A stretch of DNA of 64,000 nt, taken from Microbacterium allomyrinae. Lineage in GTDB: Bacteria > Actinomycetota > Actinomycetes > Actinomycetales > Microbacteriaceae. The notes under the pieces are model-generated. The model was not told the DNA's origin. It searched no databases and saw only the letters and a list, made by a program, of their open reading frames with translations. This document shows positions 32,396 through 41,806 of the stretch, piece by piece (position 1 is the stretch's first letter; the number at the start of each line of letters is the position of its first letter). A program made the position numbers and the translations under genes. The stretch is taken from NCBI RefSeq assembly GCF_020682705.1, contig NZ_JAGTTN010000003.1, forward strand, positions 1 through 64,000, written 5' to 3'.

Positions 32396-34125
32396 GCGAC
32401 CACCGCCTGCGCCGGCTGCCGCGGATCGGCCGCCGACTCCAGGAACCCGGTCCGTGCATTGCGGTAGATCGCCTCGACGGCCGCCGCGTCCCGGGTGAAC
32501 GGCGCCCATCGGCGCACGTCGTGGCCGCGGCGCTCCAGTTCGGCGTAGACCCCCTCGTCGAAGCGGTCCTCGAGGAACACGTGAGCGGCGAGGTAGTCGA
32601 ACGGGGCGAACGAGTTCGGGAAGCTCCAGGTCGAGAACCGCGGCGCGTTGACCGCCTCCTGAAGGTCCATGCCGAAATGGAACGCGTTGAGGAACACCTG
32701 GAGCATCGCCTGCACCTGCATGTCGCCGCCCGGGCACCCGAACGGCATGACGCTGCCGTCGTCGCGCACCGCGATCGCGGGGTTGGGAGTGAGACGCGGC
32801 CGTCTGCCGGGGCCGACGCCGGACGGATGCCGGGGGTCGGGCCGCGACTGCAGCCCTCGCAGCGACGGGACGAATCCGGTGCCGGGGATCACCGGCGACG
32901 TGGACGCGCCGTCGGAGGGCGTGGCCGAGAAGGCGTTCCCCCATCGATCCACGACGCACACGTAGCTGGTGCCGCCTTCGCCGATGTGCCGCACCTCGTC
33001 TGCCGAGATCGCGTCGGGCAGCATCTGGCTCTCGCCGAAGAGGGCCGGCGGCAGGCCGTCGTACGCGCGCTGCGGATCGATCGCCGAGGCGCGGGCGGCG
33101 ATGTGGGAGTCGCCGAGCAGCCGGTCCAGCGGTACGTCGACGAAGCGGGGGTCGCCGAAGTGGTGCTCCCGGTCGGCGAACACCGCTTTGAGCGCCTCGA
33201 TCACCGTGTGCACGTACTCGGGGCTGTTGTGCGGCATCCCGTCGATGCCGATCTCCTCGAGGATCAGCAGCGCCTCGGCGAGGATCGGGCCCTGGCACCA
33301 CGCACCGCAGGTGTAGATCGTGAAGTCGCGCCAGCGCGTGGCGACGACGTCCTCGTAGCGGGAGCGGAACTCCGCGAGGTCGTCGGCACCGAGGTAGCCG
33401 CCGTTCTCCTCGTGGTACGAGACGATCCGGCGCGCGATCTCGCCCTCGTAGAACACCGCACGGGCGGCCTCGAGTCCGGCGATGCGGTCGCCGCCCGCTG
33501 CCACCGCGGCCGCTTCGGCATCGATCATGAGCTGGATGGTCTGCGCCAGATCGGTCTGGACGAACCGCTCGCCGACCGTCGGCGGACGGCCGTCCGGGAG
33601 GTAGATCGCCGCGTTCGACTCCCATCTGCGATAGCCCGACTGCCGCTTCTGGATGCCGTCCGCCAGCAGCGGGTGCACCGCGAATCCGTCGCGCGCCAGC
33701 CGCATCGCGGGCGTCGCCACATCGGCGAAGCCCATCGTGCCGAAGTCGCGCACAGCGGTGATCCAGGCATCGGGAGCGGCGGGTGTCACGGTGCGCAGGA
33801 GCCCGGTCGGGATCTCGCCGTCGTGCTCGCGCACGAAGAGATCGGCGGGGATGCGCTTCGGCCAGACGCCGAGTCCGTCGATGCTGACGGTCGCGCCGTC
33901 CGCCATGCGGATCATGATCGGCGCGACGCCCGCGAAGTTGACCTCGTCGGCATGGAGCACGGCGAGGGCCATGCCCGCGGCGCAGCCCGCGTCGATGGCG
34001 TTCCCGCCGGCTTCGAGGAGGGCGAATGCCGCGGAAGACGCGAGGTAGTGCCCCGAAGAGACCGCGTGCGTGGTGCCGTACAACGTCGGGTTCGGCGACG
34101 GCCAGAGCGAGGGTGTGGCGGTCAT
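32392..34125 (-). CDS. ggt: Gamma-glutamyltransferase-family enzyme (first copy)
   Basis: A 577-residue Ntn-hydrolase precursor. The predicted autocleavage and nucleophile Thr lies in EGGTSYVCVVD near residue 375, followed by the acceptor-site region and the C-terminal PFGCPGGDMQVQAMLQ. The large subunit would be residues 1 to about 374 and the small subunit the rest. No signal peptide is seen, so it is probably cytoplasmic. It removes or transfers gamma-glutamyl groups. In an operon with a glutamine-synthetase-like ligase, it is a natural partner for deglutamylating a gamma-glutamylated amine. It overlaps both neighbours by four bases. Confidence 0.92.
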   Translation of the reverse strand: MTATPSLWPSPNPTLYGTTHAVSSGHYLASSAAFALLEAGGNAIDAGCAAGMALAVLHADEVNFAGVAPIMIRMADGATVSIDGLGVWPKRIPADLFVREHDGEIPTGLLRTVTPAAPDAWITAVRDFGTMGFADVATPAMRLARDGFAVHPLLADGIQKRQSGYRRWESNAAIYLPDGRPPTVGERFVQTDLAQTIQLMIDAEAAAVAAGGDRIAGLEAARAVFYEGEIARRIVSYHEENGGYLGADDLAEFRSRYEDVVATRWRDFTIYTCGAWCQGPILAEALLILEEIGIDGMPHNSPEYVHTVIEALKAVFADREHHFGDPRFVDVPLDRLLGDSHIAARASAIDPQRAYDGLPPALFGESQMLPDAISADEVRHIGEGGTSYVCVVDRWGNAFSATPSDGASTSPVIPGTGFVPSLRGLQSRPDPRHPSGVGPGRRPRLTPNPAIAVRDDGSVMPFGCPGGDMQVQAMLQVFLNAFHFGMDLQEAVNAPRFSTWSFPNSFAPFDYLAAHVFLEDRFDEGVYAELERRGHDVRRWAPFTRDAAAVEAIYRNARTGFLESAADPRQPAQAVVA

Positions 34126-35654
34126 CGGGTCGTCTCCTCAGCGTCCTGCAGCAGCATCCGTGCCACCTTCTCCCCCATCACGATCGCCGGCATCGCCGTC
34201 GTCGCGCGAGGCACCGTCGGCATGATCGCGCAGTCGGCGATGTGCAGGCCCTCGATGCCGTGCACGCGGGCGCGGGCGTCGACGACCGCGAGCGCGTCGT
34301 CCTCCCGCCCCATGCGGCACGTCCCGACGGGGTGCCAGTAGTTGTCGGGGTTCGCGTAGAGGTGGGCGCGGAGCGCGGCCGGCTCGAGCGTGTCGGGTCC
34401 GGGGTGGATCTCGCGCCCGACCCGACGTGCGAGTGCGGGCGAAGCCGCGAGCTCGCGCAGCATCCCGGCGCCTTCTGCGAGGATCGCGACGTCGACGCCC
34501 TCGGGATCGGTGAGGAAGCGATGGTCGATGAGCGGCTTGCTCTCGGGGTCGGCGTCCTGCAGGCGCACCGAGCCGCGCGAACGCGGCTGCAGCGCCGACA
34601 GCCCCACGCTCCAGCGCTTGCGACCGGTGAGATGCGTCGGGCTGTAGGGCAGGAAGTGGAGGTCGAACGCCTCGGTCTCGAAGCTCGACGCCGCCTTGCC
34701 CATGGCCTGCTCGTCGGGCGCCCAGCCGGCATCCCGCGCGCGCTGCATGTCGCGGGCCATCTCGTCCGACCCCTCCCAGCTCATCAGGAGGAAGGGCTGG
34801 TCGTGCAGGTTCTCGCCCACACCGGGCAGATGCTGCACGATCGGGATGCCGAGAGGGGCGAGCTGCGCGGCAGGTCCGATGCCCGAGCGGAGCAGGATCG
34901 TGGGCGAATTGTAGGCACCGCCGGCGAGGACGACGGTGCCCGCGCGCACGATGACCGTCTCTCCATGGCGGCGGACCATGACACCTGTCGCGCGGCCGTT
35001 CTCGACGACGACCCGGTCCACCAGGGCGTCGCCGGCGATGGTCAGATTCGGGAGTCCGCGCACCGGGTCGAGGTACGCGAACGCGGAATTGACCCGCACG
35101 CCGTCTTCGATGTTGACCGCTTCGGGCGCGAACCCGGCCGACTCGTCGAGGTTGTTGAGGTCGGTGAGGCGCGGCATCCCGACGGCGGGTGCGGCGTCGT
35201 ACCAGGCGTCCTGCCACGGGGTCAGCTCATCGGCCCGGTACAGCCGGACCCGCATGCGACGCATGCCCTCCTCGAACAGGGGGACGAGGTCGCCGGTGCT
35301 CCAGCCGTCGAGTCCCGCCTCGGCCCACGCGTCGTAGTCGCGGCGATGCCCCCACGTCTGCGTGCAGCCGTTCATGTCGGACGAGCCGCCGATGGCCCGG
35401 CCGCGGTCGAAGCCCACGGTCCAGGGGTAGGTCGCGCCGGAGTCGTACCCCCAGTCGTGCGAGCGGCCGAGTCGTGCCGCGTCGACGAGGTCGGAGGGCC
35501 ACGCCGCGCTGCCCTGCGGTCCGAAGTCCGGCCCGGCCTCGAGCACGAGCACCGCGTGCCCCGCTTCCGCCAGGCGGGCGGCCACGACGTTGCCCGCGGT
35601 GCCGCCGCCGACGACGACGTAGGCGACCTCGCCCGGAAGCCCGGCGGCGGTCAC
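34122..35654 (-). CDS. GMC oxidoreductase (choline-dehydrogenase-like)
   Basis: A 510-residue GMC flavoprotein. The FAD fold starts at [17 protein letters not shown] with LEAGPD at the ribose site; [12 protein letters not shown] is the GMC signature 1, [16 protein letters not shown] is signature 2, and the active-site His is in [10 protein letters not shown] near residue 460. It oxidises an alcohol, possibly an amino alcohol, to the aldehyde with FAD and could feed the aldehyde dehydrogenase two genes upstream. GTG 35654 overlaps the isochorismatase TGA (GTGA). Confidence 0.95.
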   Translation of the reverse strand: MTAAGLPGEVAYVVVGGGTAGNVVAARLAEAGHAVLVLEAGPDFGPQGSAAWPSDLVDAARLGRSHDWGYDSGATYPWTVGFDRGRAIGGSSDMNGCTQTWGHRRDYDAWAEAGLDGWSTGDLVPLFEEGMRRMRVRLYRADELTPWQDAWYDAAPAVGMPRLTDLNNLDESAGFAPEAVNIEDGVRVNSAFAYLDPVRGLPNLTIAGDALVDRVVVENGRATGVMVRRHGETVIVRAGTVVLAGGAYNSPTILLRSGIGPAAQLAPLGIPIVQHLPGVGENLHDQPFLLMSWEGSDEMARDMQRARDAGWAPDEQAMGKAASSFETEAFDLHFLPYSPTHLTGRKRWSVGLSALQPRSRGSVRLQDADPESKPLIDHRFLTDPEGVDVAILAEGAGMLRELAASPALARRVGREIHPGPDTLEPAALRAHLYANPDNYWHPVGTCRMGREDDALAVVDARARVHGIEGLHIADCAIMPTVPRATTAMPAIVMGEKVARMLLQDAEETTR

Positions 35655-36298
35655 GGGCCGACCCGCACGGCGTCCGCGGCGAGGCGCGCGTCGATCGAGC
35701 CGCGCACGTCCTCGGCGGTGACGAGGGCGTCGCGCTGCAGATAGTGCACCGCGGCGAGCGCGTTGTCGTGAGCCTGCTGCGTCGATCCGGCGACGCAGTC
35801 CGTGACCACCCGCACCCGGTAGTCGTGCTGATGGGCGTCCACCGCGGTGTAGTGGATGCAGACGTCGGTGAGACCGCCCACGAGCAGAACGGTGTCCGCC
35901 TTGTAGGCCTTCAGCACGATCTCGAGCTCGGTGCCGAAGAACGCCGAGTAGCGGCGCTTGCGGATCACGAACTCCTCGGGCTGCGGGTCGAGCCACGCGG
36001 CGATCTCGGTGTCGGGGTCGCCCTCGATGCAGTGCGACCCCTCGGCGCCGTCCAGCTCTCGGCCGATGTCGACGAGCGAGCGCTTGTGCACCTCCTGGAT
36101 CCACACCACCGGGATGCCGGCATCGCGGCATCGATCGACGAGTCGGCGTACCCGGGCACGCCGTTCCTCCCTGCCCGTCATCAGGATCGGGATGCCGCCC
36201 TGGTCGGGCGGGGTCTGTCCGGCGCCGCCTTGGATGTCGACGACGATGAGCGCGGGGTTGCCCACGATGCGCGCGGGGTCGGTGGGGGTGTCTGTCAT
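35651..36298 (-). CDS. Isochorismatase-family cysteine amidohydrolase
   Basis: A 215-residue cysteine hydrolase with the triad Asp (IVVDIQGG near residue 21), Lys (in IRKRRYSAFFG near residue 113) and Cys (GGLTDVCIHYT near residue 147, after a cis-peptide). Family members include biuret hydrolase, N-carbamoylsarcosine amidase, nicotinamidase and ureidoacrylate amidohydrolase (RutB). Given allophanate hydrolase in the same regulon, a carbamoyl or biuret-like substrate is attractive, because biuret hydrolase yields allophanate. This is inference only. It lies 27 bp after the ALDH gene. Confidence 0.91.
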   Translation of the reverse strand: MTDTPTDPARIVGNPALIVVDIQGGAGQTPPDQGGIPILMTGREERRARVRRLVDRCRDAGIPVVWIQEVHKRSLVDIGRELDGAEGSHCIEGDPDTEIAAWLDPQPEEFVIRKRRYSAFFGTELEIVLKAYKADTVLLVGGLTDVCIHYTAVDAHQHDYRVRVVTDCVAGSTQQAHDNALAAVHYLQRDALVTAEDVRGSIDARLAADAVRVGP

Positions 36299-36325
36299 GT
36301 CTCCTCCTTCGGCGGGTTGCGGACG

Positions 36326-37792
36326 TCAGGCCTCGGGAATCGCGATCACGACGCTCTTGGGCTCGAGGAATCCGCGGAGCCCCTCCTCGCCGAGGTCGCG
36401 CCCGAGCCCCGACACACCCACGCCGCCGAACGACAGGGCGGGGTCGAACACGTTGTAGGTGTTCACCCACACCGTTCCGACGTCGAGCGCTTGCGCCATG
36501 CGGTGCGCGCGCCCGACATCCTTCGTCCAGACGCCGGCCGCGAGGCCGTACGGGGTGTCGTTCGCGATGCGCACGGCGTCGGCTTCGTCCTCGAACGCGA
36601 TGATGCCGACCACGGGCCCGAAGATCTCCTCGCGCGCGATGGTCATGTCATTGGTGACGTCGGCGAAGAGGGTCGGCTCGACGTAGAAGCCCGGCTCGCG
36701 GGTGCCCCCGCCCGCGACGAGGGTCGCGCCCTCGTCGACGCCGGTGCGGATGTATCCCAGGATGCTGTCCCGCTGCTGGGCGGACACGACCGGTCCGACG
36801 GTGATGCCGCCGTCCAGACCGTCGCCCATCGGGACCTTTCGCACCGCTGCCGCCATGCGCTCGGTCATCTCCGCGAGGATCGAGCGCTGCACGAGCAACC
36901 GGCTTCCGGCGGTGCACATCTGACCGGAGTGCCCGAACGATGCCCGCATCGCGGTGAGCACGGCGGCGTCCAGGTCGGCGTCCTCGAACACGATGTTCGG
37001 GTTCTTGCCGCCGAGTTCGAGGGTGACGCGAGTGAAGTCCTCGGCCGCCGCGTGCGCGACCGTCCGGCCCACCTCGGTCGAACCGGTGAAGGTGATCTTC
37101 GCGATGCCGGGATGCTCCGTCAGCGCGGCGCCGACGCGACGGTCGCCGGTCAGCACGCTGACCACGCCATCGGGCACGCCGGCGCGCTCCAGGATGCGCG
37201 CCATCCGCAGGATCGACAGCGGCGTGTACGAAGCCGGCTTGGCGATGACCGGGCAGCCCGCCGCCAGCGCGGGCGCGACCTTGAAGGATGCGGTCATGAA
37301 CGGGAAGTTCCACGGCAGGATGATCGCCACCGGGCCCACCGGCTCCATCGTGGTGTACACGTGGTGCGCGCCGCCGTCGATCGGCACGACGGTCCCGCCG
37401 ATGCGGGAGGGCGCCCCGGCGAAGTGGCGGAACGTGCGCGCCGCATTGGCGACGTCGGCGCGCGAGCGCTCGATGGGCTTGCCGTTGTCGCGCGTCTCGA
37501 GGATGGCGATGTCCTCGAGGTCCTCCTCGATGAGGTCGGCCACCCGGTTCAGGATGCGCGCGCGTTCGAGGGGGGCGATCCCCCGCCACCGCTTGTCGGC
37601 GTGCGCCGCGACGGCGGCATCGACCGCCGCGTCGATGTCTGCGCTCGTGGCCTGCGCCACCGTCGTGAGCACCTCGCCGGTGGCGGGATCGGTGACCGCG
37701 TGCAGTTCACGGTCTGCGGCGGGCACCCATTCGCCGGCGCAGAAGAACGGCTCGTAGGTCGGGAGCGCCTGGACGGCGGCTCTGATGCTCAT
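36326..37792 (-). CDS. Aldehyde dehydrogenase
   Basis: A 488-residue NAD(P)-dependent ALDH. The cofactor region is PWNFPFMT near residue 160 and FTGSTEVGR near residue 236. The catalytic Glu is in TLELGGKNPN near residue 258, the catalytic Cys in GQMCTAGSR near residue 292, and EEIFGPVVG lies near residue 390. Full length for the family. It converts aldehydes from the amine oxidases or GMC enzymes to acids; GS-like plus ALDH plus hydrolase genes recall the gamma-glutamyl-amine (Puu-type) route. Gaps of 27 bp on both sides fit a single operon. Confidence 0.96.
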   Translation of the reverse strand: MSIRAAVQALPTYEPFFCAGEWVPAADRELHAVTDPATGEVLTTVAQATSADIDAAVDAAVAAHADKRWRGIAPLERARILNRVADLIEEDLEDIAILETRDNGKPIERSRADVANAARTFRHFAGAPSRIGGTVVPIDGGAHHVYTTMEPVGPVAIILPWNFPFMTASFKVAPALAAGCPVIAKPASYTPLSILRMARILERAGVPDGVVSVLTGDRRVGAALTEHPGIAKITFTGSTEVGRTVAHAAAEDFTRVTLELGGKNPNIVFEDADLDAAVLTAMRASFGHSGQMCTAGSRLLVQRSILAEMTERMAAAVRKVPMGDGLDGGITVGPVVSAQQRDSILGYIRTGVDEGATLVAGGGTREPGFYVEPTLFADVTNDMTIAREEIFGPVVGIIAFEDEADAVRIANDTPYGLAAGVWTKDVGRAHRMAQALDVGTVWVNTYNVFDPALSFGGVGVSGLGRDLGEEGLRGFLEPKSVVIAIPEA

Positions 37793-37819
37793 GTTTCCTC
37801 GCTATCGGGGTCGGGCGGT

Positions 37820-39346
37820 TCAGAAGATGTCGAAGTACTCGCGCTGCTCCCAGTCGGAGACGTGACGCAGGTAGCGGGCGAACTCGGCGCGCTTGATCGT
37901 CGCGAACCAGTCCACCACGACGTCGCCGAGCGCCGAGCGGAATGCCGCGTCGGCGACGAGCGCATCGACCGCTTCGCCGAGGGAGCTGGGCAGCGCCCTG
38001 GCGACCGCGTTGTACGGGTCGTCGGTCGGAGCGGGCGGGATGAGACCGCGATCGATTCCGTCCATGCCGCTGATGAGCTGGGACGCGATGTACAGGTAGG
38101 GATTGGCGGCCGGCTCGCCCGACCGGTTCTCGAGGCGCGTCGCCGGATCGCCGTAGCCGCCGACGGCACGCACCATCGCGCCCTTGTTGTCGATGCCCCA
38201 GGCGATGCGGTCCGGGGCCAGCGAATTCGGCTGGTAGCGCTTGTAGCCGTTGACCGTCGGCGTCGTGAAGGCGGCGGCGGCGGGGGCGTGTTCGAGGACC
38301 CCGGCGAGATACGACGCCCCCGTCAGCGACATCGACGCGCCCGGCGTCTCGGGCATGAACACATTGGTGTTCGCGGTGTCGGTCAGGGACTGGTGCAGGT
38401 GCCACCCGGTCGACGCGCCTTCGGTCCCCTGCGGACGCGACATGAACGTCGCGTGGTATCCGAGACTCGCCGCGATCCGGCGCACCGCGCTGCGACACAG
38501 CACGATCGCATCGGCGATCTCCCGGGCGGGTCCCGCCTCCATCGTCAGTTCGAACTGGCTCGGGCCGAACTCCAGCTCTATCGAACGCAGGGGCAGATCG
38601 AGCAGCGTCAGCCCCCGGTAGAGCGCGTCGACGAGAGGCTGCATCCGATCGAGGCCCTCTTCGTACAGCAGCTGCGATCCGCGCGTGGTCGGCCCGGTCA
38701 CGCGCGCGGCGCCCGGGCGGCCGGGTGCGCCCAGATGCGCATCGGTGAGGTCGGCGTCGTCGGCGCGGTACACATGGAACTCCAGCTCCGCGCCGACCGT
38801 CAGACCGTAGCCGCGCGATGCGAGAGCGGTGAGCTCGTTGCGGAGGATCGAGCGGGTGCACAGCGGCACCGGGGATCCGTCCGGAAAATGGACGTCGCAC
38901 AGGATCCAGCCCGTCTTCGACGCCCACGGGAGCACGCGGAACGTCGCGGGATCGGGCACCAGCACGATGTCGCCCGCGCCGCTGAACCCGTCGACGCCGA
39001 CGCCGGTATCCGCCGAGAACACCGAGTACACCGACTGCCCGGAGGTGTCCTTCAGCAGCAGCGAACTCGGCGCGGTGACGCCGGAGCGCATCGAGGCGGC
39101 GATCCCGCCTCGCGTGATCGTCTTGCCTCGCAGCACGCCGTGCTGATCGACGAACGAGAAGCGCACCATCTCGATGCCGAGCTCGTCCACGACCCGCCGC
39201 ATCTGACCGGCGGCCGCATACTGCGCCTCGCTCCACAGCGCGTGGCGTCCGATATAGCCCTCGCGATCCTTCGCGAGCATCGGGCGCGCAGAGACGCCGC
39301 CGCCGCTCTCCGCGACGGGTCGCTCGTCGACGTTGCGCTCACGCAT
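37820..39346 (-). CDS. Glutamine-synthetase-family gamma-glutamyl-amine ligase
   Basis: A 508-residue GS-fold ATP-dependent ligase. The N-terminal beta-grasp holds VDQHGVLRGKTI. Metal residues lie in VGAELEFHVY near residue 180 and IELEFGPSQFELT near residue 255; nucleotide and substrate residues follow in GWHLHQSL, NSLAPDRIAWG and RLENRSGEPAANPYLY. It lacks the features of housekeeping GlnA and matches PuuA/IpuC/AtdA1-type ligases that join Glu to an amine. Its start lies inside the end of the Rieske gene (8-bp overlap), as expected for a coupled step. Aniline loci pair such a ligase with a Rieske dioxygenase, suggesting an amine substrate. Confidence 0.93.
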   Translation of the reverse strand: MRERNVDERPVAESGGGVSARPMLAKDREGYIGRHALWSEAQYAAAGQMRRVVDELGIEMVRFSFVDQHGVLRGKTITRGGIAASMRSGVTAPSSLLLKDTSGQSVYSVFSADTGVGVDGFSGAGDIVLVPDPATFRVLPWASKTGWILCDVHFPDGSPVPLCTRSILRNELTALASRGYGLTVGAELEFHVYRADDADLTDAHLGAPGRPGAARVTGPTTRGSQLLYEEGLDRMQPLVDALYRGLTLLDLPLRSIELEFGPSQFELTMEAGPAREIADAIVLCRSAVRRIAASLGYHATFMSRPQGTEGASTGWHLHQSLTDTANTNVFMPETPGASMSLTGASYLAGVLEHAPAAAAFTTPTVNGYKRYQPNSLAPDRIAWGIDNKGAMVRAVGGYGDPATRLENRSGEPAANPYLYIASQLISGMDGIDRGLIPPAPTDDPYNAVARALPSSLGEAVDALVADAAFRSALGDVVVDWFATIKRAEFARYLRHVSDWEQREYFDIF

Positions 39347-40676
39347 CGACCGGCTCCTCGACGTTCGCGCGCGGCCCTGCCCACGGTGAGGCGTCCCGTC
39401 GCTCCTGCTCGCGCTGGACCCAGCGCGATTGCCAGGCGTCGTTCGCGGCGACGGTGTCCATCGCGATCGGACCCGTCAGCTGCGCGGCCTGCTCCTCGCT
39501 CACGGGGTGAGAGGGCGTCTCCCCTCCCGCGGCGAAGGAGTCGATCGCCCGCAGGAGCATCCGGCGGTTCGCCGTCACGGCCCGGTCGGAGATTCCCAGG
39601 CGCTCGACGGTGCGATCCTGGATCGTGCCCATGCTCTCGACGGCCCACTGATCGTGGACGTTGATGTCCAGCCCCATGCCGGTGTAGGTGAGCTCCTTCT
39701 GCTCCTGCGGGTCGAAGCCCCAGTTGTTGCTCCGGTTGCGCACCGGGCGGTAGTCGGGCAGCGACACGCCTTCCAGCCGCTGCTGAAGGAGCGTGTCCTT
39801 GTCGGTCGGCTCGGCGAAGTCGTACCAGATCATGTACCAGTACGAGTTCTCGTCATCGATCGGCACGTGCCACTGTGTGAACACCTTCGAGTTGCCGAAC
39901 GGCACGACGAACGCGTTGGGGAACAGCAGATTCGTCACGCGGACGTGCTTGATGTCCTCGGTGAGTTGCCGGAGGGCGTAGACGCGCAGCCCGTGCTCGG
40001 CGCTCTCGACCTCGATGTCGGGGCGGTTGCTCTCGCCGACGAGCATCGAGAGCTTCTTGCCGGTGCCCTCGACCTCCTCCGCGAACTGCTGCCCGTACAT
40101 CTCGCGCGGGTCCTCCTGCATGAAGCGGTGCAGGAACGACACGTGGCTGGGGTCGATGCCGCCCTCGAGACCCTGCAGCCAGTTGCACTCCCACAGGCCC
40201 TTGAAGGCGAAGGTGTACTCGTCCGGCGCCACGAAGCAGTCGTAGTGCGGGAAGGGCGGCGGATCGCCCGCACCCATGTAGGTGAAGATGATCCCGTTCT
40301 TCTCCACGCACGGATAGTTCGAGATGCGGATCTTCCCGAGGAACTGACTGTGATCCGGCTCTGCGGGCTGCTCGACGCATCGTCCTTGACCGTCGTAGAG
40401 CCACCCGTGATACAGGCACCGGATGCCGTCCTCCTCGAGGCGTCCGTATGAGAGATCGACCCCGCGGTGGGCGCAGTAGCGACTGATGAGCCCCCAGCCC
40501 TCGCGCTTCTTGAAGAGGACGAGGTCCTCCCCCATGATCCGCACGGCCTTCACCGGGCGCTCTCCGGGCATCTCCGAGACGAGGGAGGCCGGCTGCCAGT
40601 ACGACCGCAGCAGGTTTCCCAGCGGCGTTCCCGGCCCGGAACGGGTGATCTTCTCGTTGTCTTCCTGCTTCAGCAT
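39339..40676 (-). CDS. Rieske non-heme iron oxygenase, alpha subunit
   Basis: A 445-residue Rieske oxygenase of the phthalate/phenoxybenzoate dioxygenase or O-/N-demethylase branch. The [2Fe-2S] ligands are CAHRGVDL and CLYHGW (about residues 68-92). The mononuclear iron region is NWLQGLEGGIDPSHVSFLHR near residue 170, with the bridging Asp before SH. A C-terminal extension of about 80 residues is polar. No beta subunit gene is present, consistent with a two-component system using the reductase encoded just upstream. It is first in a nine-gene operon; SD GAAGGG, under operator I. It hydroxylates or dealkylates the substrate with O2. Confidence 0.95.
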   Translation of the reverse strand: MLKQEDNEKITRSGPGTPLGNLLRSYWQPASLVSEMPGERPVKAVRIMGEDLVLFKKREGWGLISRYCAHRGVDLSYGRLEEDGIRCLYHGWLYDGQGRCVEQPAEPDHSQFLGKIRISNYPCVEKNGIIFTYMGAGDPPPFPHYDCFVAPDEYTFAFKGLWECNWLQGLEGGIDPSHVSFLHRFMQEDPREMYGQQFAEEVEGTGKKLSMLVGESNRPDIEVESAEHGLRVYALRQLTEDIKHVRVTNLLFPNAFVVPFGNSKVFTQWHVPIDDENSYWYMIWYDFAEPTDKDTLLQQRLEGVSLPDYRPVRNRSNNWGFDPQEQKELTYTGMGLDINVHDQWAVESMGTIQDRTVERLGISDRAVTANRRMLLRAIDSFAAGGETPSHPVSEEQAAQLTGPIAMDTVAANDAWQSRWVQREQERRDASPWAGPRANVEEPVDA

Positions 40677-40692
40677 CGCGACTTACCCTTCG

Positions 40693-40719
40693 GTATCCGA
40701 TCTTGGTGTGATTGTATCC
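40693..40719. promoter_or_regulatory. Island operator I
   Basis: GTATCC at 40693-40698 and 40714-40719, starts 21 bp apart, in the 49-bp gap between the reductase stop and the Rieske ATG. It gives the large operon its own regulated promoter. Confidence 0.68.
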
Positions 40720-40725
40720 AGTTCG

Positions 40726-41673
40726 TCATGCGTCGAGGACGAGCATCGGGCACGCGGCGCGCGAAACGCACACCATCATGCAGTCCATGCGCGCGCGCTC
40801 CTGCGACGTCAGCACGAAGTCGCGGTGCTCGACCTCGCCCTCGAGGACGTGCGTCTCGCAGCTGCCGCAGATGCCCTCTTCGCAGTCGGTGAGGACCTCG
40901 ACACCGCCGCTGCGCATGACCTCCAGGACCGATTGACCCGGCTCCACCGGAAGCTCCAGTCCGCTTCGCGCCAGGCGGATCGAGAACGCCCCGCCCGGCT
41001 CGTACTCGACTTCGGGCGCCGCGAAGTACTCGAGGCGGAGACGGCCGGAGTCCTCGGGCAGCAGCTCCCGCAGAGCCGTCAGCATCCGCTCGGGGCCGCA
41101 CGCGTACACCGCCGCCTCCGGGAGCGCGGTGAGCGTGGCCGCCAGGTCGGCGCGCGAGCCTTCGTCACGCGGCACGACGGTGACCGTGCCGGAGCCGATC
41201 GACATCACCTCATCGAGGAAGGCCATGCGGCTGCGCGTCGCGCCCAGATAGAGAAGGCGCCAGCGCGCGCCCGCCCGATGGGCCGCGTGGAGCATGGGAA
41301 CGATCGGCGTGATGCCGATGCCGCCCGCGATGAACAGGTACTCGGGGGCAGGCTCGAGTGCGAAGTGATTGCGCGGGCCGCGCAGCGTGACGAGGTCACC
41401 GGGGCGCAGACGCTCGTGGACGGCTTTCGAGCCGCCGCGGCTGTGCTCTTCGCGCAGCACCGCGATGCGGTACCGGGAGGCCCCGGGCTCGCCGGTCAGC
41501 GAGTACTGGCGCACGGGGGCGTCCGGCAGCAGCAGATCGATGTGGGCACCAGGTGCCCACTCCGGGATCGGGCCGTCGACGGGCTCGAGCTCCACGGCGA
41601 GGACGTCATCCGTCTCCAGGGTCATCGCCCGCACACGTGCTGTGCGTTCCGTCGATTCGTCCGCCGTGACCAT
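40726..41673 (-). CDS. Class IA oxygenase reductase (FMN, NADH, C-terminal 2Fe-2S)
   Basis: A 315-residue phthalate-dioxygenase-reductase-type protein. The FMN site is RQYSLTGEPG near residue 56, the nucleotide site IAGGIGITPIVPML near residue 117 and CGPERML near residue 205. The plant-type ferredoxin domain has Cys in DCEEGICGSCETHV with the last Cys in MDCMMVCVSRA. It passes electrons from NADH to the Rieske oxygenase encoded next. The ATG lies 7 bases after TAGGAT (41680-41685), which is also half of operator J, so the mRNA is probably leaderless and directly blocked by the regulator. Confidence 0.95.
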   Translation of the reverse strand: MVTADESTERTARVRAMTLETDDVLAVELEPVDGPIPEWAPGAHIDLLLPDAPVRQYSLTGEPGASRYRIAVLREEHSRGGSKAVHERLRPGDLVTLRGPRNHFALEPAPEYLFIAGGIGITPIVPMLHAAHRAGARWRLLYLGATRSRMAFLDEVMSIGSGTVTVVPRDEGSRADLAATLTALPEAAVYACGPERMLTALRELLPEDSGRLRLEYFAAPEVEYEPGGAFSIRLARSGLELPVEPGQSVLEVMRSGGVEVLTDCEEGICGSCETHVLEGEVEHRDFVLTSQERARMDCMMVCVSRAACPMLVLDA

Positions 41674-41677
41674 AGTT

Positions 41678-41704
41678 GGATCCTAACACACCTGTTCTGG
41701 ATCC
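41678..41704. promoter_or_regulatory. Island operator J at the regulator/reductase divergence
   Basis: GGATCC at 41678-41683 and 41699-41704, starts 21 bp apart. The left half-site overlaps the leftward -10 box TAGGAT of the reductase gene and begins 5 bases from its ATG. The rightward regulator gene starts about 100 bp away, so autoregulation is possible. Confidence 0.72.
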
Positions 41705-41806
41705 AATGTTACGGAATTGTGGACATTAGGTCGGAGATGCGCATCCCATGCGAGCCGTTCTGCTACCGTTCCAATCGCCGATCGCCGACGGCGAGAAGGA
41801 GATCGC

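Noticed and set aside
35189..39664. A plus-strand open frame of nearly 1,500 codons across the GMC, isochorismatase, ALDH and GS genes
   Set aside because: It lies opposite five well-supported minus-strand genes, is dominated by Arg, Gly, His and Asp, and has no domain. High GC removes stop codons on the opposite strand.
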